Assembly: GCA_017391675.1 (NCBI GenBank)
Contig: JAFOXR010000012.1
Location: forward strand, 1-64,000
Source: Muribaculaceae bacterium
Lineage (GTDB): Bacteria > Bacteroidota > Bacteroidia > Bacteroidales > Muribaculaceae
Length of the DNA: 64,000 bases
Direction of reading: 5' to 3'
How positions within the stretch are numbered: position 1 is the first letter of the stretch; every line of letters starts with the position of its first letter. Below are positions 46,586 through 57,549 of this stretch, in pieces. A program made the translations under genes and the position numbers. The notes under the pieces were generated by a model that saw only the letters and a program-made list of their open reading frames with translations, was not told the DNA's origin and made no database searches.

Positions 46586-47367
46586 GCAAACTTGAATATG
46601 CCATATATGAACTCAACAAGACCGAGCGGCAATCGGGAGTCTCGCAAGCACTGCTCAAAATAGACACTCGGGCAAAGATTCTTGTCACTTTCCTTTTCCT
46701 CATCATGATGCTATCCATGCCATTGCTCGACATTTCAAGGCTAATACTCTTTGCGGTCTTTCCTGTATTATTATCCCCGCTGGCTGGAATAGGATATGCA
46801 TCAATTGCGCACCGGTCGCTCATTGCACTACCCTTTGTGGCGTTCATAGGCATATTCAATCCTCTGCTAGACACAAGGCCGATGTATCATATCGGCAACA
46901 TTACCATATCGGCTGGGTGGGTGAGCTTCATGTCCATCATCTTGCGAGGCTTGCTTGCAACTCAAGCCGTTATACTGCTCATATTATCATCTGGGTTTCA
47001 TAATATCTGCTATGCCTTGAACAGGCTTGGCGTTCCCTCTATATTCACTACTCAGCTGCTTCTTGTGCATCACTACACTTTCATCTTACTGAAAGAAGCA
47101 TTGAGCATGCATCGCGCACGCAGTTCCCGCAGTTTCGGCAAGAGTTCCTACTCCCTCAAGACCTGGGGAGTATTCATCGGACAACTGCTTCTGCGCACCA
47201 TTCGGCATGGCAGCAATGTATACCGAGCCATGACTGCACGAGGATTCACAGGCAGGACAATCCTTGCGGGCAATCGCTTGTCATGGTCTGCCAAAGATAC
47301 CTTATATGCAATCATAGCAAGTACAGCCATAATTCTATTACGATTCACCAATCTTTTCATGTTATGA
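46582..47367 (+). CDS. cbiQ: Energy-coupling factor transmembrane protein (CbiQ/EcfT)
   Basis: The 261-residue protein has four to five membrane helices. The coupling-helix region contains the Ala-Arg-Gly/Ser signatures near MHRARSSRSFG and YRAMTARGFTG, which transmit ATPase movement to CbiM. ATGA overlaps link it to both neighbours, so the three components are made together. Confidence 0.9.
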   Translation: MSKLEYAIYELNKTERQSGVSQALLKIDTRAKILVTFLFLIMMLSMPLLDISRLILFAVFPVLLSPLAGIGYASIAHRSLIALPFVAFIGIFNPLLDTRPMYHIGNITISAGWVSFMSIILRGLLATQAVILLILSSGFHNICYALNRLGVPSIFTTQLLLVHHYTFILLKEALSMHRARSSRSFGKSSYSLKTWGVFIGQLLLRTIRHGSNVYRAMTARGFTGRTILAGNRLSWSAKDTLYAIIASTAIILLRFTNLFML

Positions 47368-48113
47368 GCCACCACTATCTGTCATTTGAAAATGTGAGCT
47401 ATACCTATCCCGACGGGACAGCTGCACTTAAAAGCATAAGTTTTCTCATCAATCACGGAGAGAAAGTTGCCATAATTGGAGCAAATGGAGCCGGTAAATC
47501 CACACTCATAATGCACACCAACGGGCTTCTGCTTCCCGATTCAGGAACTGTGAATGTAGGCAATATTAAAATTACCAAGCAAACTCTGCCTCTCATTCGC
47601 CAATCGGTAGGATTGGTGTTCCAGAATGCCGACGACCAACTGTTCATGCCCACTGTTTATGACGATGTGGCTTTCGGTGTCATTAACATGAATCTGCCTC
47701 AGAGTGAAATCGACAGACGAGTAACACAGGCGCTTAACGACACAAACTCCTATCATCTCAAGGACAAGGCCAGCTATCAGCTATCTGGCGGGCAAAAACG
47801 GAATATCGCCATCGCCACAGTGCTTGCTATGGAACCTAATATTCTGGTAATGGACGAGCCTACAGCAAACCTCGATTCAAAATCTCGGCGGAATCTTATT
47901 AATCTCATTAAATCGTTCTCACACACTTGCATCATTGCCACACACGACCTTGATTTAGCGTGGGAAATATGCCCCCGCACCATTATAATGGCAAACGGAA
48001 GCATAATCGCTGACGGAAGCACAAGAGAACTCCTAACCGACACCAATCTTCTCAACAAAACCGAACTGGAACAGCCCTACCAGGCAAGATATCCTATTAA
48101 CGGCTCAGTGTAA
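47364..48113 (+). CDS. cbiO: Energy-coupling factor ATPase (CbiO)
   Basis: From the ATG at 47364 (MSHHYLSFENVSYTYPDG) the protein has 249 residues: Walker A GANGAGKST (39-47), the Q loop in VFQNADDQLF, the signature LSGGQKRN, Walker B ILVMDEPTANLD and a switch histidine in ATHDLDLA. It powers metal uptake through CbiM-CbiQ. The longer frame from 47283 lies inside cbiQ and is not used, since the ATGA overlap gives the natural start. Confidence 0.93.
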   Translation: MSHHYLSFENVSYTYPDGTAALKSISFLINHGEKVAIIGANGAGKSTLIMHTNGLLLPDSGTVNVGNIKITKQTLPLIRQSVGLVFQNADDQLFMPTVYDDVAFGVINMNLPQSEIDRRVTQALNDTNSYHLKDKASYQLSGGQKRNIAIATVLAMEPNILVMDEPTANLDSKSRRNLINLIKSFSHTCIIATHDLDLAWEICPRTIIMANGSIIADGSTRELLTDTNLLNKTELEQPYQARYPINGSV

Positions 48114-48273
48114 CGCTATTATTTCACTCGCATTCAAGCGATTTATTTAAAAATATAGGAAACTTCATTTTTTTTGACTATCTTCGCCATGTTTTTAGTT
48201 ATATATAAAACCATAAACCTAAAAACACTTAATGAATAAAACTAATATTGATTCACTAATACATTAACACTAC

Positions 48274-50091
48274 ATGAAAAAAATCTACTTCTTAGCGTTA
48301 GCTCTTATATGCACATTTTTAGCTAATGCTGCCGACATTAAGATTTGTGTTAAGCAAAACGACACATTCAACGATTCTAACATCGGAACTTTAAATTTCT
48401 ATTATTGGAATGCTTCTAGCGCATCTGCATCTTGGCCAGGACAAGCATTCAGTTCATCACAGAAAACTACCGTAAACGGAGTTAGCTTCTACTACCACAC
48501 CGTAACTATCGGTTCGGGCGACTGGGGTATGATTTTCAACATTAATGGTGATGACAACAAAACAGGCGACATAAAAGGTCCTAAAGAAGATACTTATTAT
48601 GAAATCACTCTTGACGACAAAGGTAAACTTGCTGTAAATCCAGCTTTTGTCAATGAAAATGCATCAGGTTATTTCATTTATGGAAATGAATTGAACAACT
48701 GGAGCAAAAGTACTGAATACGAGCTTCTTAAAACTGATACAGACAAGGTTTATGAGCTTAAGAATGTTAAGCTTTCAGGATATTTCAAAATCGGTACAGC
48801 CGATTGGAGTGAAAGTTTCGGACCTGCCGACAATAGTACTATGGTTAAGATAGGCGAAGCTACTACTCTTGTCAATAGCTCAGAAAGCAAGAATCTTTTC
48901 CTTGACAACACTTATAACGCCACTGTAACTCTTGACATGACTGGAGAAAATCCTGTTGTCACAATCACTGGCGAGAAAACTGCTTCTGGCGTATATCTTA
49001 AGGGTGAAGTAAATGGCTGGAGCGACAATGCCGACTGGCAATTCACTAGCTTAGGTGCTGGCGTTTACGAACTTGAAAAGACTATGCTTGCTAGCGATGG
49101 CAAGTTCAAGATTACTGCTAACGGTGCTTGGTATGGCGCTGAATCGACTTCTTTCGGAGGTCCTTTTGAAGTAAGCACATCAGGCAACGACATGGCTCTT
49201 CCTGAAAATTCAATAGTATCAAAATTCACTTTCACCATTGCAGAAGACGGCAAGTCTACCCTAAGCATTTCCGAAGGCGTACTGGACAACAACCTGTACT
49301 TGAGAGGTAATGTAACTAACTGGAAAGTGAACGACGCCTACAAATTCACTGAGACTGAAACTGCTGGCATCTATACTCTAGAGAATGTCAAGCTTCAAGG
49401 ATACTTCAAGATTGCAGATTCTCTATGGAAGAACTATAATATAGGTGGAAAAGATGACGGATTCGTTGAAGTTGGCGAAGATGTAATTGTTGCCAATAGC
49501 AATACAAGCGTTAATTTCTATCTTGACGGAACTTACCAATGCAGTCTTATCACACTTGACCTTACTGGCGAAGAACCTGTTCTTACAATTGAAGGAGAGA
49601 CAACCAACTCTGGCATTTTCCTTTACGGAGCATTCAACGAATGGGGTGCAGCCGATGATATGGCAGACTGGGAATTTATAGACAATGGAGAAGGTATCTA
49701 CACTCTAGAAAAAGAAGTGCTTGCTTCCGACGGAGCTTTCTGCATCAATATTAACGGTGAAAATGCCGGAACTTCAACAGCACAAGTAATCATATATGGC
49801 GACACCTACACTCTTGATGGAAAGCAAAACATGACTCTTCCAGTTTCAACTAGAACCGAATCATTTGAACTTCTTATAAGTGATGAAAATGCAGCGTATC
49901 TTACTGTAAACATGGGAGAAGAACCTAGCGGACCAGAACAGGATCCTAGTGCCGTAGAACAAATCAATGCTTCTAGCAACGCGTCTGCCGAGTATTTCAA
50001 CCTTCAAGGCGTAAAGGTTTCGACTGACAAACTATCTAACGGAATCTACATCAAGAAGCAAGGTTCAAAGACAACAAAGGTTATTCTATAA
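48274..50091 (+). CDS. Secreted multidomain starch-binding-like protein with sorting-type tail
   Basis: The 605-residue protein has a signal peptide (about 1-20) and an N-terminal CBM26-like module (FYYWNASS, WPGQAF near 45-60). Then come four SusE/F-like beta modules in the order A-B-A-B: A at about 131-240 and 342-450, B at about 241-335 and 451-555. The two A modules share a KNVKLSGYFKI-type stretch and the B modules a LASDGKFKI-type stretch. The last 45 residues end YFNLQGVKV...GIYIKK, a Por/T9SS-type tail. It probably binds alpha-glucan at the surface or in the medium. No SusC/D or amylase gene is beside it. Confidence 0.8.
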   Translation: MKKIYFLALALICTFLANAADIKICVKQNDTFNDSNIGTLNFYYWNASSASASWPGQAFSSSQKTTVNGVSFYYHTVTIGSGDWGMIFNINGDDNKTGDIKGPKEDTYYEITLDDKGKLAVNPAFVNENASGYFIYGNELNNWSKSTEYELLKTDTDKVYELKNVKLSGYFKIGTADWSESFGPADNSTMVKIGEATTLVNSSESKNLFLDNTYNATVTLDMTGENPVVTITGEKTASGVYLKGEVNGWSDNADWQFTSLGAGVYELEKTMLASDGKFKITANGAWYGAESTSFGGPFEVSTSGNDMALPENSIVSKFTFTIAEDGKSTLSISEGVLDNNLYLRGNVTNWKVNDAYKFTETETAGIYTLENVKLQGYFKIADSLWKNYNIGGKDDGFVEVGEDVIVANSNTSVNFYLDGTYQCSLITLDLTGEEPVLTIEGETTNSGIFLYGAFNEWGAADDMADWEFIDNGEGIYTLEKEVLASDGAFCININGENAGTSTAQVIIYGDTYTLDGKQNMTLPVSTRTESFELLISDENAAYLTVNMGEEPSGPEQDPSAVEQINASSNASAEYFNLQGVKVSTDKLSNGIYIKKQGSKTTKVIL

Positions 50092-50112
50092 TAAGCCTTT
50101 CAGCATATTAAG

Positions 50113-50143
50113 AAAGAACATGGTTATGCCATGTTCTTTTTTT
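50113..50143 (+). terminator. Terminator after the starch-binding-like gene
   Basis: An 11-base perfect stem (50113-50123 with 50129-50139) closes a five-base loop and ends in seven Ts. Confidence 0.88.
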
Positions 50144-50177
50144 GTGCCATAACAGAAAGTACATCTTATTAAACACA

Positions 50178-50209
50178 GAAGAGGCATAGCCTAACAGCTA
50201 TGCCTCTTC
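50178..50209 (-). terminator. Probable terminator of groSL
   Basis: A 13-base perfect stem (50178-50190 with 50197-50209) lies 25 bases past the groL stop. The leftward tail is only weakly T-rich (TGTGTTTAAT), so its efficiency is uncertain. Confidence 0.65.
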
Positions 50210-50233
50210 ATTATCTTGTATTCTATTTAATGA

Positions 50234-51880
<1,647 letters not shown>

Positions 51881-51895
51881 TCAAGATTAAAGTTA

Positions 51896-52168
51896 TTATT
51901 CTACGATAGCAAGAATGTCGCTTTGGCGCATCATCAAGTACTTAACGCCTTCTACTTCAAGTTCTGTTCCTGAATATTTGCCATACAACACTGTATCGCC
52001 CACTTTTACTACCATTTCTTCGTCTTTTGTTCCTGTTCCTACTGCAGTCACTGTACCTTTCAATGGTTTTTCCTTTGCAGAATCTGGAATGATGATACCT
52101 CCCACAGTCACTTCTTCTGCTTCAGCAGGAGTGATTAGCACTCTGTCTGATAATGGTTTGATGTTCAT
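51896..52168 (-). CDS. groS: Co-chaperonin GroES
   Basis: The 90-residue lid of the GroEL chamber. It shows [30 protein letters not shown] with the mobile loop, and the terminal [14 protein letters not shown]. It is the first gene of the operon. No CIRCE-type inverted repeat and no exact TAnnTTTG was found upstream; a minus-strand TATATTAG near 52214-52221 is the closest match. Confidence 0.97.
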   Translation of the reverse strand: MNIKPLSDRVLITPAEAEEVTVGGIIIPDSAKEKPLKGTVTAVGTGTKDEEMVVKVGDTVLYGKYSGTELEVEGVKYLMMRQSDILAIVE

Positions 52169-52306
52169 AATCTTTGTATTTTATTTGTTATTAATTATTT
52201 TCGTTGTTTACTCCTAATATAGCATATTATGTGCCAATCAGCTATTGAAGACTACAATTTGCCATTTTGTCACACTTTATTATAAACGCTGTCACACATC
52301 AGAAAG

Positions 52307-53653
52307 TTAAAGACTACCGTTTATAAATTTCACTATATCTTCCAGCACCTCGGGCGAAAGCGTTTCCGTGATTTTAATATATTCGCCAACCGAACCAGTG
52401 GTGCAGTGCTGAAACAAATGGTTTAATCCAGGATAGGACTTTATCACATCACCTTGCTTTACATTAAGCAATTCTCGCAATGCATCTAGATTGGTTTCTG
52501 CCACAACCTGGCAATCCTTCTCGCCATTAATCGCCATTACGGGACATGTGATATTCTTAATATCCATGGCAGGGTCATAGGCAATAAAATGATTCAGCCA
52601 TGCATTCTGCGACTTCATCAGACCTTCTAGATTGCGACGAAAACCCTCGGGCAGATCTGCTTTAGCTTCGGTAATTGCCATAGTAACCAACAGCTCGGGT
52701 GACATTCCTGGCATTGAGCCATAAGCTAGTTTATATCCATACACTTTTTCTAATGCACGGCAATAATCCTCGGTCATACTCTCAGGCACACCTTTCTCAA
52801 GAAGAATTATACGGTTCTGCTCCACTAATATCCTGTCACCTCGCACGGCTGTTCCCGCCATACTCACAACAAAATCAGTTTTTCCTTTACCGCCTAGAAT
52901 AAATGCAATCAGTCCACCCTCGCTATGTCCTAGGACACCTGCCTTACCGAAACGGCATGTCTCTTTCAAGTATTTCAATCCAGCTTCGGCATCGGTCGCA
53001 AATGTTGCGGTTGTAGCCTCGCTTGCACTACCTGTGGACTTGCCTACCGAGCGGTCATCATATCTCAGCGATGCTATTCCGTTCATAGCTAGATGATGCG
53101 CAATCACGGCGAAAGGACGATGCTGAAAAAGTTCCTCATCACGATTCTGCAAACCGCTGCCACTCACTAGCAATACCACTGGCGTGCGGCCTGGAATGAA
53201 CTTAACAGGATAGGACAGTGTTCCGCTTAATACTGCACTGTCAATCGGATTCACAAAAGTCACCTCTTCCGTTCGATAATCAAACGGGGGTGTCGGCGTT
53301 TGAGGTCGGTAATATACCGGAACTCCAGGTTTTAAATCCAACGGGAAAGAATATCCCATCTGCTTGAATGTTCCCGATATGATTCCGTCTTTCAATTGAC
53401 CCTCATATACTGCCCGCATTTGCGGGGATTCCACTATTAGCGAATCGGCTGTGCAACGCTTCAGTTCCACTGGTATGCCCATTGCTGCCTGATCGGGACT
53501 ATCGAGCGTGCAGCTATCGCCGTTTATGTTAAAAACGATTGTAAGCGATTGCCCACCCATGACAAGTTTCCCGTTCCACGAACCGGTAATCCTTCCTGAT
53601 GCCGCAACCACAAGCGGAAATATCAGCAATAGCGAAAGAACGGCTCTTTTCAT
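52307..53653 (-). CDS. Exported alpha/beta-hydrolase (S33-like)
   Basis: The 448-residue protein has a signal peptide (about 1-18), an N-terminal beta domain (about 20-110, GSWNGKLVMGG) and an alpha/beta-hydrolase domain (about 125-448). The oxyanion region is LLVSGSGLQNRDEEL, the nucleophile motif GHSEGG, the acid lies in AINGEKDCQV and the histidine in YPGLNHLFQ. This plan is common in Bacteroidetes; the substrate is unknown. It is the third gene of the rsmA-mgtE-hydrolase run, six bases after mgtE. Confidence 0.83.
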   Translation of the reverse strand: MKRAVLSLLLIFPLVVAASGRITGSWNGKLVMGGQSLTIVFNINGDSCTLDSPDQAAMGIPVELKRCTADSLIVESPQMRAVYEGQLKDGIISGTFKQMGYSFPLDLKPGVPVYYRPQTPTPPFDYRTEEVTFVNPIDSAVLSGTLSYPVKFIPGRTPVVLLVSGSGLQNRDEELFQHRPFAVIAHHLAMNGIASLRYDDRSVGKSTGSASEATTATFATDAEAGLKYLKETCRFGKAGVLGHSEGGLIAFILGGKGKTDFVVSMAGTAVRGDRILVEQNRIILLEKGVPESMTEDYCRALEKVYGYKLAYGSMPGMSPELLVTMAITEAKADLPEGFRRNLEGLMKSQNAWLNHFIAYDPAMDIKNITCPVMAINGEKDCQVVAETNLDALRELLNVKQGDVIKSYPGLNHLFQHCTTGSVGEYIKITETLSPEVLEDIVKFINGSL

Positions 53654-53659
53654 ATCCCT

Positions 53660-55030
53660 TTATCCGCCAAAAGCTCTAATCAACGATGAACTTACAACCA
53701 TATATATCAACATACCCACGATATCACTTGTAATTGTGATAAACGGACCGGTCGCAAGCGCAGGATCTATCTTGAAACGCTCAAACATTAGCGGAACGAA
53801 TGAGCCAAAAACTGATGCAAACAGTACCACAGCAAACAGCGACAATGTAACAGCCAATGTAACAACATCCATAGCAGGCTCACCACTAATCAAGCGATAC
53901 AGATACACCATCATTGAGATTACCAGGGCATTTACCATGGCAATACTGAATTCCTTGAAAAGCAGTTTCCCTGAATTCTTTATATCAAGACTACCATTAG
54001 CAAGACCTTGTACCACGATAGCCGAAGACTGTGTACCCACATTACCGCCAGTACCACCAATAAGAGGAATAAACAGCGCCATAGCAGGATTGGTAGCAAA
54101 TCCCTTCTCGAATCCGCCCAGAATCCAGGAGTTGGCAATACCACCGAAGATACCTATCAACAGCCAAGGCAAGCGAGCACGGGTTTGAGTCAAAATACTG
54201 TCGTCCACTTCCACATCTTGCGAGATACCGGAAGCCAATTGGTAATCGCGTTCGCTTTGTTCACGCACCGTATCCATGACATCGTCTACCGTAATGCGTC
54301 CCACCAATCGTCCTATCGAGTCAATAACCGGCATCGCCACAAGATTATACTTTTCGAAGTCCAGAGCCACTTCTTCAATCGGAGTATCGGTCTTCACCAC
54401 TGGCGGATCGGTTTCCATCACATGCTTTATCTTTGATACCGAAGGATGCGTAATCATCTTCTGAAGCGGGAACAGACCTTTCAAACGGTTATCGTCATCT
54501 ACAACATAAACATTATATATCTCGTCCATGCCTTCGCTCTCGGCTTGAGTGCGCATTTCCTTCACACACTCCTGCATACTCCAGTTCTCGTTCACGACAA
54601 TCATTTCGGTACCCATAAGACCACCGGCAGTGTCGTCATCATACTTCAACAAGTCTATGATATCACCAGCCTGCTCAACATCTTCAATATGGGCAATGAT
54701 CTCGTCACGGTCCTCCTCATCAAGTTCCTGAATAAGGTCTACGGCGTCATCGGTATCAAGAAGCTCAAGAGTCTCGGCAATTTCCTTTTTAGGCATCTGC
54801 TCAAGCAAACGGCCTCGGTCATCTTCATCCATTTCCATAAGCACCTCGGCCGCCACTTCGCGGTCAAGAAGGCTTTCAAGGAACTCCTCATCTGCAATAT
54901 CCAGTTCCTCGAAGAGTTCAGCAATATCTGCCGGGTGCAGGTCCTTTAGCAGTTTACGGCCTAATTCAACATCTTTCCTTGCAATAATCTCCTGCAAGTC
55001 TTCCATAAACTCTTTTGTATAGTCTTTCAT
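53660..55030 (-). CDS. mgtE: Magnesium transporter MgtE
   Basis: The 456-residue channel has an acidic MgtE N domain (about 30-130, rich in ELLDTDDAVDLIQELDEEDRD motifs), two CBS domains (about 135-255) and five membrane helices (about 285-450) with the pore motif IGGTGGNVGTQSSA. Mg2+ binding to the cytoplasmic part closes the channel, giving homeostasis. It lies between rsmA (15-base gap) and the hydrolase gene, all leftward. Confidence 0.95.
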   Translation of the reverse strand: MKDYTKEFMEDLQEIIARKDVELGRKLLKDLHPADIAELFEELDIADEEFLESLLDREVAAEVLMEMDEDDRGRLLEQMPKKEIAETLELLDTDDAVDLIQELDEEDRDEIIAHIEDVEQAGDIIDLLKYDDDTAGGLMGTEMIVVNENWSMQECVKEMRTQAESEGMDEIYNVYVVDDDNRLKGLFPLQKMITHPSVSKIKHVMETDPPVVKTDTPIEEVALDFEKYNLVAMPVIDSIGRLVGRITVDDVMDTVREQSERDYQLASGISQDVEVDDSILTQTRARLPWLLIGIFGGIANSWILGGFEKGFATNPAMALFIPLIGGTGGNVGTQSSAIVVQGLANGSLDIKNSGKLLFKEFSIAMVNALVISMMVYLYRLISGEPAMDVVTLAVTLSLFAVVLFASVFGSFVPLMFERFKIDPALATGPFITITSDIVGMLIYMVVSSSLIRAFGG

Positions 55031-55045
55031 AACGCCCTGTCTTTA

Positions 55046-55831
55046 TTATTCTGTACGAGTAGTGTCGATAATATTTGTCAATTCTATAAACTGCGCCACG
55101 CTCAGCTGTTCGGGGCGCATTGCAAAAATAGGATTCTGCAGTACCTCTGCATCATTCTGCACCATGCTGCGCAATGAGTTCCTCAATGTCTTTCGTCTTT
55201 GGCCGAACGATGTCTTTACCACGGTCTTGAACAGTTTTTCATCACAACCCAAATCGGTAACGCTGTTTCGGGTGAGCTTGATTACACCGCTCTTGACTTT
55301 TGGCGGCGGATTAAACACATGTTCAGGCACCGTAAACAGATATTCTATATCATACCATGCCTGCAGCAGCACCGACAGTATTCCATAGGTCTTTGACCCT
55401 GGAAGGGCTGCAACGCGTTGTGCCACTTCACGCTGGAACATTCCGCTGCAGCATGGGACTTGATCCTTGTAATCCAGTATCTTAAACAGAATCTGCGATG
55501 AAATGTTGTATGGATAGTTGCCTATTACACAGAATTCCCGATCGCCGAATATTTCGGTCAGATTCAATTTCAAGAAGTCGGCAGAAATGATACGGCCGTC
55601 AAGTTCTGGATAATGCTCATTAAGATACTCCACACTCTCAGTATCCAGTTCCACCACTTTAAGGTCGTGGCCGTCAGCTATAAGATATTGAGTCAGCACA
55701 CCCATTCCCGGGCCTATCTCAAGCACTGGAGTTTCCCTATAATCCAACAATGTATCCGCGATTCTTTGCGCCACCGACAAGTCGGTAAGGAAATGCTGTC
55801 CAAGGTTCTTTTTTGCCTTTACTTGCTGCAT
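55046..55831 (-). CDS. rsmA: 16S rRNA dimethyladenosine transferase
   Basis: The 261-residue enzyme (KsgA) dimethylates A1518 and A1519 of 16S rRNA late in 30S assembly. Motifs: [10 protein letters not shown] near the start, the SAM motif [11 protein letters not shown], and the adenosine-binding [15 protein letters not shown]-terminal helical domain ([12 protein letters not shown]) completes it. First gene of a leftward operon with mgtE. Confidence 0.95.
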   Translation of the reverse strand: MQQVKAKKNLGQHFLTDLSVAQRIADTLLDYRETPVLEIGPGMGVLTQYLIADGHDLKVVELDTESVEYLNEHYPELDGRIISADFLKLNLTEIFGDREFCVIGNYPYNISSQILFKILDYKDQVPCCSGMFQREVAQRVAALPGSKTYGILSVLLQAWYDIEYLFTVPEHVFNPPPKVKSGVIKLTRNSVTDLGCDEKLFKTVVKTSFGQRRKTLRNSLRSMVQNDAEVLQNPIFAMRPEQLSVAQFIELTNIIDTTRTE

Positions 55832-55922
55832 AAGAAACAGTTTTAATGGTCATTACTGGTATTTTTCTGCCGCTTAACGAAGGAAAATACTCTTTATATT
55901 ACGCAAAACGGATAAAATCACC

Positions 55923-55930
55923 TATCTTTG
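55923..55930 (+). promoter_or_regulatory. -7 element of the flippase-like gene
   Basis: TATCTTTG lies 26 bases before the ATG at 55957 and only seven bases from an opposing TACCTTTG. Confidence 0.6.
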
Positions 55931-55937
55931 CAATATA

Positions 55938-55945
55938 CAAAGGTA
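55938..55945 (-). promoter_or_regulatory. Probable -7 element of the rsmA-mgtE operon
   Basis: Minus-strand TACCTTTG has a CTTG (55965-55968) 19 bases upstream. The leader to rsmA would be about 100 bases. It overlaps the region of the opposing promoter. Confidence 0.5.
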
Positions 55946-55956
55946 CAAAATTTCTT

Positions 55957-57000
55957 ATGCTCCGCAAGATTATATCTTATATTATTCCTTTGCTTATTGG
56001 CGTAGGACTATTTTATTTTTTATGGACTAATGTTGATTCCGAGCAATTGTTCAATTGCTTGCGATACGATGTCAATTACTGGTGGTTCGTGCTGATAGCC
56101 TTTATCAGCATATGGAGCCACATCTTCCGTGCTCTACGATGGAGACTTCAGCTTAGGGCGATAGGAATAGATGCTCCGCTTCATGCTCTTATATGCTCCA
56201 TCTTCGGGACTTATGCCGTTAACCTGATTTTTCCAAGACTCGGCGAAGTGTGGAGATGCGGTTATATCGCCGAAAGGCAGAAGGCTTCGTTCACCAAGGT
56301 AGTAGGCTCTATGGTTGCCGACAGACTGTCCGACACATTGACCGTACTCACGCTCACCGTATTCACATTCTTCCTTGCACAGGAGGCTTTCTACGCATTC
56401 CTGGACACTTATCCCGAGATAAAGGAGAATCTGTGGAACATGATCACCTCTCCTTCAGTGTGGCTTTGCCTTACTGCCGCCATACTGCTTATCGTGTGGC
56501 TATTCCGTTCACATTCAAGCAATAAATGGATTGCGAAGATACGCACTATGGCAACCAACATGTGGCAAGGCTTTATTGCAATTACCAAGATGGAGGGCAA
56601 GTGGCAGTTCCTTTTCTACACCATAATGATTTGGGGCTGCTATTTCGTTCAGTTGTTTCTGGCTAAATATGCATTCACTTTCACGCACGATTTGTCGGTA
56701 ACAGCTATGCTAGTGCTTTTTGTTCTAAGCAGTATCGGCATGGGCGTTCCTACCAACGGTGGACTAGGAGCCTATCATGTAGCTATAATCTTCGGATTAT
56801 CGCTATACGGAGTAGGCGTTTTTGATACATCTAATTTTGACCCGCAGGCTTCGGCATTCGCAATGCTAGAATGGGGAATACAAACTGTTCTGCTTGTGAT
56901 TCTAGGCATATACACTGCAGTATACATTGCAATAGACAAGCACCGCATTTCCACAGGAAAAACAATTGTAAAAACTAGCGGCGACAAAATGAAACTATAA
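55957..57000 (+). CDS. Lysylphosphatidylglycerol synthase-TM/flippase-like membrane protein
   Basis: With the ATG at 55957 (MLRKIISYIIPLLIGVG) the protein has 347 residues and about eight membrane helices of the UPF0104/LPG_synthase_TM family. Recognisable parts are SHIFRALRWRLQL, FPRLGEVWRCGYIA, VADRLSDTLTVL and GVPTNGGLGAYHVAIIFGL. The soluble aminoacyl-transferase domain of MprF is absent, so it may flip or move a lipid. The frame is open to 55846, but the promoter lies inside that part. Confidence 0.85.
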   Translation: MLRKIISYIIPLLIGVGLFYFLWTNVDSEQLFNCLRYDVNYWWFVLIAFISIWSHIFRALRWRLQLRAIGIDAPLHALICSIFGTYAVNLIFPRLGEVWRCGYIAERQKASFTKVVGSMVADRLSDTLTVLTLTVFTFFLAQEAFYAFLDTYPEIKENLWNMITSPSVWLCLTAAILLIVWLFRSHSSNKWIAKIRTMATNMWQGFIAITKMEGKWQFLFYTIMIWGCYFVQLFLAKYAFTFTHDLSVTAMLVLFVLSSIGMGVPTNGGLGAYHVAIIFGLSLYGVGVFDTSNFDPQASAFAMLEWGIQTVLLVILGIYTAVYIAIDKHRISTGKTIVKTSGDKMKL

Positions 57001-57025
57001 AATTCAGCGATTACACTAAAAGATT

Positions 57026-57535
57026 ATGAGCATAAAAGAAAAATACGATTTCTTTGACGATGACGATGATGTTGTAGAGCAAGAACCCGTTGTCATTGAG
57101 ACTCCCGAAGAAAAAGAAGAGAAAGAAATTGCTAATGACACTATCAAGCGAGGCTATAACCGCTTAAGACTCACTCTATACTCTATTGTTGCCGTAGTTT
57201 TCATTTCCCTGTTCACATGGTTATGGCTAAGATATTTCCACCCATATACCGAAATGGCACAGCAAACCGGACGCGTTATGGAGCTGAAGCTCCAAGGCAT
57301 GATTTTCAATACCTATGAGGGCAAACTGCTCTCCGAGAAATTCGTTGATCACCCCGACAAATGGATTGAATACGACTTCCCGTTCTCGGTAGAAAACGAC
57401 TCCATTGCATTGAAGATTATGCATCTGCAAGGTTCAGGTAAAAAAGTGAGACTCACCTACGAAGAGTATCAGGGGACTCTTCCTTGGAGAGGAAACTCAC
57501 ACCGCATCATTACTGGTTACGAAATTCTGGAATAA
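57026..57535 (+). CDS. Single-pass membrane protein of unknown function
   Basis: The 169-residue protein has a very acidic N-terminus (FFDDDDDVVEQEP, residues 9-21), one membrane helix (about 50-70) and a C-terminal periplasmic domain of about 95 residues with a VRLTYEEYQGTLPWRG motif. Relatives are widespread in Bacteroidales without a known role (some carry a misleading dehydrogenase name, as I recall). It lies 25 bases behind the flippase-like gene and is likely in its operon. Confidence 0.75.
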   Translation: MSIKEKYDFFDDDDDVVEQEPVVIETPEEKEEKEIANDTIKRGYNRLRLTLYSIVAVVFISLFTWLWLRYFHPYTEMAQQTGRVMELKLQGMIFNTYEGKLLSEKFVDHPDKWIEYDFPFSVENDSIALKIMHLQGSGKKVRLTYEEYQGTLPWRGNSHRIITGYEILE

Positions 57536-57549
57536 CAGGATTCCCCCGT

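Noticed and set aside
48650-49950. Repeat or mobile element suggested by duplicated sequence in the starch-binding gene
   Set aside because: The similarity is at the protein level between in-frame modules. There are no direct DNA repeats, transposase or terminal inverted repeats.
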